Shown here: positions 61,688-64,000 of the stretch, piece after piece
Position numbering within the stretch: position 1 is the first letter of the stretch
Layout of the letters: every line of letters starts with the position of its first letter
Source of the DNA: Lunularia cruciata
Lineage: Eukaryota > Streptophyta > Marchantiopsida > Lunulariales > Lunulariaceae
Direction of reading: 5' to 3'
NCBI GenBank assembly: GCA_948567375.1
Contig: OX419759.1
Span: 38,592,593 to 38,656,592 of the forward strand
DNA length: 64,000 nucleotides
Made by a program: the position numbers and the translations under genes
Notes under the pieces: model-generated
The model's database searches: none
Seen by the model: only the letters and a program-made list of their open reading frames with translations
What the model was told of the DNA's origin: nothing

Positions 61688-61845
61688 ATCATGGGTCAAG
61701 GAAGATTAGAGTTAGGAAACTACAATCGTGTGGAAGGTGTAGGAGAAAGAGCACCGGAAGTAGAATATATCGCGGGGCAAGGAAGATCCAAGTCAGGAAA
61801 CTAAAATCGTGGAAGGTGTAGGAGAGAGAGCACTGGAAGTAGAAA
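61688..61845. repeat. ~80-bp tandem duplication
   Basis: Two copies share GGGTCAAGGAAGAT or GGGGCAAGGAAGAT, TCAGGAAACTA or TTAGGAAACTA, AATCGTG, GGAAGGTGTAGGAGA, and AGCAC(C/T)GGAAGTAGAA. Confidence 0.88.
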
Positions 61846-62417
61846 TCTCTCAGTGAACGAGTGAAGACGAGCAAAGCATCCAAAGACTGGATATCAATAT
61901 ATCACAACAAGCGCAATGGATGCCTGAGTCCAAAGAAACCAAACCATTAAGGGAAGCAGAAGACGGCCATAGTATGAAAACACATGCGACTTCATTAGTG
62001 CTTCACGCAGTGCCGAATTAGCTGAGATGGAGTCAATACCCCTCATATCAAGTTTCCGCCCAAAAACTCATGAGTGCCAAGGCAAACTCGATTGTTTTCA
62101 ACAGTGCTGCTAAGGGTAAGGGGGTAAGGGGAAAGGCTATAACGAATGAAGCTTCAAGTCCAAACAAAGGGCAGCAACATTAAAAATTGGAAAGGCTAAG
62201 TAATGTAAAGAAATCAAAATCCTCTTGAAAAAAATGAAAACTTGAGCAGGGATAAGAAAGGGACTAGAGACATACCTGGTTAAAGCCTGAAAACAAACAG
62301 ATGGTAGAATCGAAAGTAAATAACAACTAGTAGAAGCACTCGAGGAATTCACTTCTCCACCACATCCCACGCCACTAGGAAATAGCATGTCCTTTGTCAT
62401 AGAAACTGGGATCGAAA

Positions 62418-62438
62418 TCCTATATATATATATATAGG
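62418..62438. repeat. TA microsatellite
   Basis: A run of about nine TA units flanked by CC and GG, which makes it a short palindrome. Confidence 0.85.
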
Positions 62439-62449
62439 TAAGTGAATAC

Positions 62450-63744
62450 AATGAATGAATTGATGTGAGACCGTATTTGTTTATTTCAATCAGCTCTAAT
62501 TAACTTGCGTTTGACAGCGAACTTTCTCATGATGGTGCTGTTCTCAAAATATTTTAACTATTTCATCTTAGCATATATTAAAACGATTTTTTCTCCTGAG
62601 TCAATACTCTTGATGTTTATTCCAAATGATTTCAGAGAATTAATTGACCAATCGATGGAAAAAAAAACCAAGAATTTACTGAAAGAACAAATGCACCGTA
62701 ATGACTGAAGTTTTGTCAGAATTATCATGAAGAGGCGACTAAACAGGTCGGATAATAATAACGAAAATATTTTTCCCTTATGCATACATCAGATAAGTTC
62801 CTTTGAATTGCTTTGATGAAAAACAATAAAACGAACTATTAAATGTTCTTTTAAGTGCATACAAATGGTAAATTATCTCAGCTGGATTTCTAATAATGTT
62901 GATTGGTGTCTTCAATATCACCGTACTTTACACATGTAAATTACGTAATGGTAATTATGTATCAATTCATTCATTAATAAATTGATATGTAACTAACCCT
63001 TATAAATGTATTGTCTATAGTTAGAAATAATTCAGTTTTGGGGAAGGACTGGACGAAAGGAAATTGAAAATCTACGTACAATGATAGTAAAATGATTTAA
63101 TCCAGGTTAGTTCCAATATGGCATCCTTATGTTAATGATCAGTTATATTAGAAATGTCCTGTAAGGTTTAAGTAAACAGTCAATGCGTTCGACTTCTAAG
63201 TGCCAAACCTAAGTTTAAAGCCAATTAATTATCTCGTAAGTATGATAAATACTAAATGTATAACTTTTAAACGAGAAATTTAATTCCGGACGATGAAAAT
63301 TTTCGTTGCGACAATTTTGTGTTTTCGCAATCGGGCGGGCACCTTGGGCCACGACAGTACTGAGCGTGACATGTTCTGATCATCGAAAGAGGCCGGGATT
63401 ATTCACACGAGGTTGTCTGACAGCCCATACATGTTGATCCTTCATGTTTGGGAGATGCTTTCTCATTGAAGGCTTTGGGTACCTGCAAGAACAAACCAAA
63501 TAAACTCCTTGGAGTCAGTCAACCTCTGCAAGCTTGTAACATATCCGATATGATAATTATCACAGCTATAACAGATGCACAGTGGATAAAATTAGGATCC
63601 TTGTGAAGTTGGTGAATTCTGAAATTATGTCTATTAGAAATAAAAGGGGGTTTACCGATTGATTGAGTTTCTAGAGATTGATTGGAAAACATGGCTGATG
63701 TTCTTTTGGTAAACATATAAACCAGCGTTGCTTGACTGTAGCTA
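62450..63744. other. AT-rich, no gene seen
   Basis: Short open frames without motifs; no transposon domain recognised. Confidence 0.4.
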
Positions 63745-63835
63745 GGATTGGGGCTTAAGCCCAGTTTAGCTCGTAGATTTTATCATTGTACGGCTCGATG
63801 GGGTCTTCTCATCTGTCGCGCTCGCTGCCTTGCTC
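63745..63835 (+). repeat. dispersed ~90-bp repeat, copy 4
   Basis: TTGGGGCTTAAGCCCAGTTT, then AGCTCGTAGATTTTATCATT, then GGCTCGATGGGGTCTTCTCA. Same order of blocks as the copy at 14228 but more diverged. Confidence 0.55.
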
Positions 63836-63941
63836 CACTATAAATGCATCAAGGTACTTCTTTAGAGGAAACTGATCCGGATTCGTCTTGATATTCGACA
63901 TCGAACACAGGCGCCACTCGCCGCTGTTACTCAGGGAGGAG

Positions 63942-63974
63942 ATGCAGGATTTTACTTCGCAAGAACTCCAAAAG
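63942..63974 (+). CDS. possible first exon of a gene leaving the window
   Basis: ATG at 63942 gives MQDFTSQELQ and is followed by a strong donor (CCAAAA then GTGAGTA). The surrounding sequence is GC-richer than the DNA to its left. No family can be named from ten residues. Confidence 0.2.
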
Positions 63975-64000
63975 TGAGTATTAACGCGGAGTCGACCGTG

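Overview
This is nuclear DNA of a land plant. Its spliced genes have short introns (about 95-430 bases, GT-AG with one likely GC-AG). They encode plant proteins: an alpha carbonic anhydrase, two small LEA-like proteins, an organellar PPR protein and the plant-type (TPR + LRR) TONSOKU/BRUSHY1. A short run of the plant telomere motif and Ty3/gypsy and PIF/Harbinger remnants fit this. Compact introns and the LEA pair suggest a bryophyte such as a moss, but that is only an inference.

Region 1 (1-24,000) is gene-bearing and mostly non-repetitive: the 3' part of an alpha carbonic anhydrase gene (+), a tandem pair of LEA-like genes (-) with matching TATA/G-box promoters, a seven-exon PPR gene (-, 8,886-11,880) and a sixteen-exon TONSOKU gene (-, 15,539-23,447). 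The exon models of the last two were worked out by hand. Every junction keeps phase, giving open proteins of 534 and 1,645 residues.

Region 2 (24,080 to about 60,300) is a repeat compartment, AT-richer and full of stop codons. In order it holds a 240-bp tandem duplication, a Harbinger remnant with convergent transposase and Myb/SANT-like genes between direct repeats, a 1.08-kb foldback element with arms of about 430-480 bp, a second Harbinger transposase relic, a 90-bp minisatellite, two degraded gypsy elements on the plus strand, a 3-kb satellite built from 195-bp dimers that changes to 101-bp monomers, a minus-strand gypsy relic and a third Harbinger relic. All of these are defective.

Region 3 (60,300-64,000) returns to mixed sequence with small tandem duplications and no gene I can support. 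At its far right is another copy of a roughly 90-bp dispersed repeat also found beside the genes of region 1.

The genes do not form a pathway: CO2/bicarbonate exchange, stress protection, organellar RNA metabolism and replication-coupled chromatin repair simply lie next to each other. I found no clearly new biological system. The most unusual items are the dimeric satellite, the foldback element, the perfect hairpins in the carbonic anhydrase introns and PPR exon, the dispersed 90-bp repeat, and the gypsy pol segment bracketed by inverted copies of a 140-bp unit.
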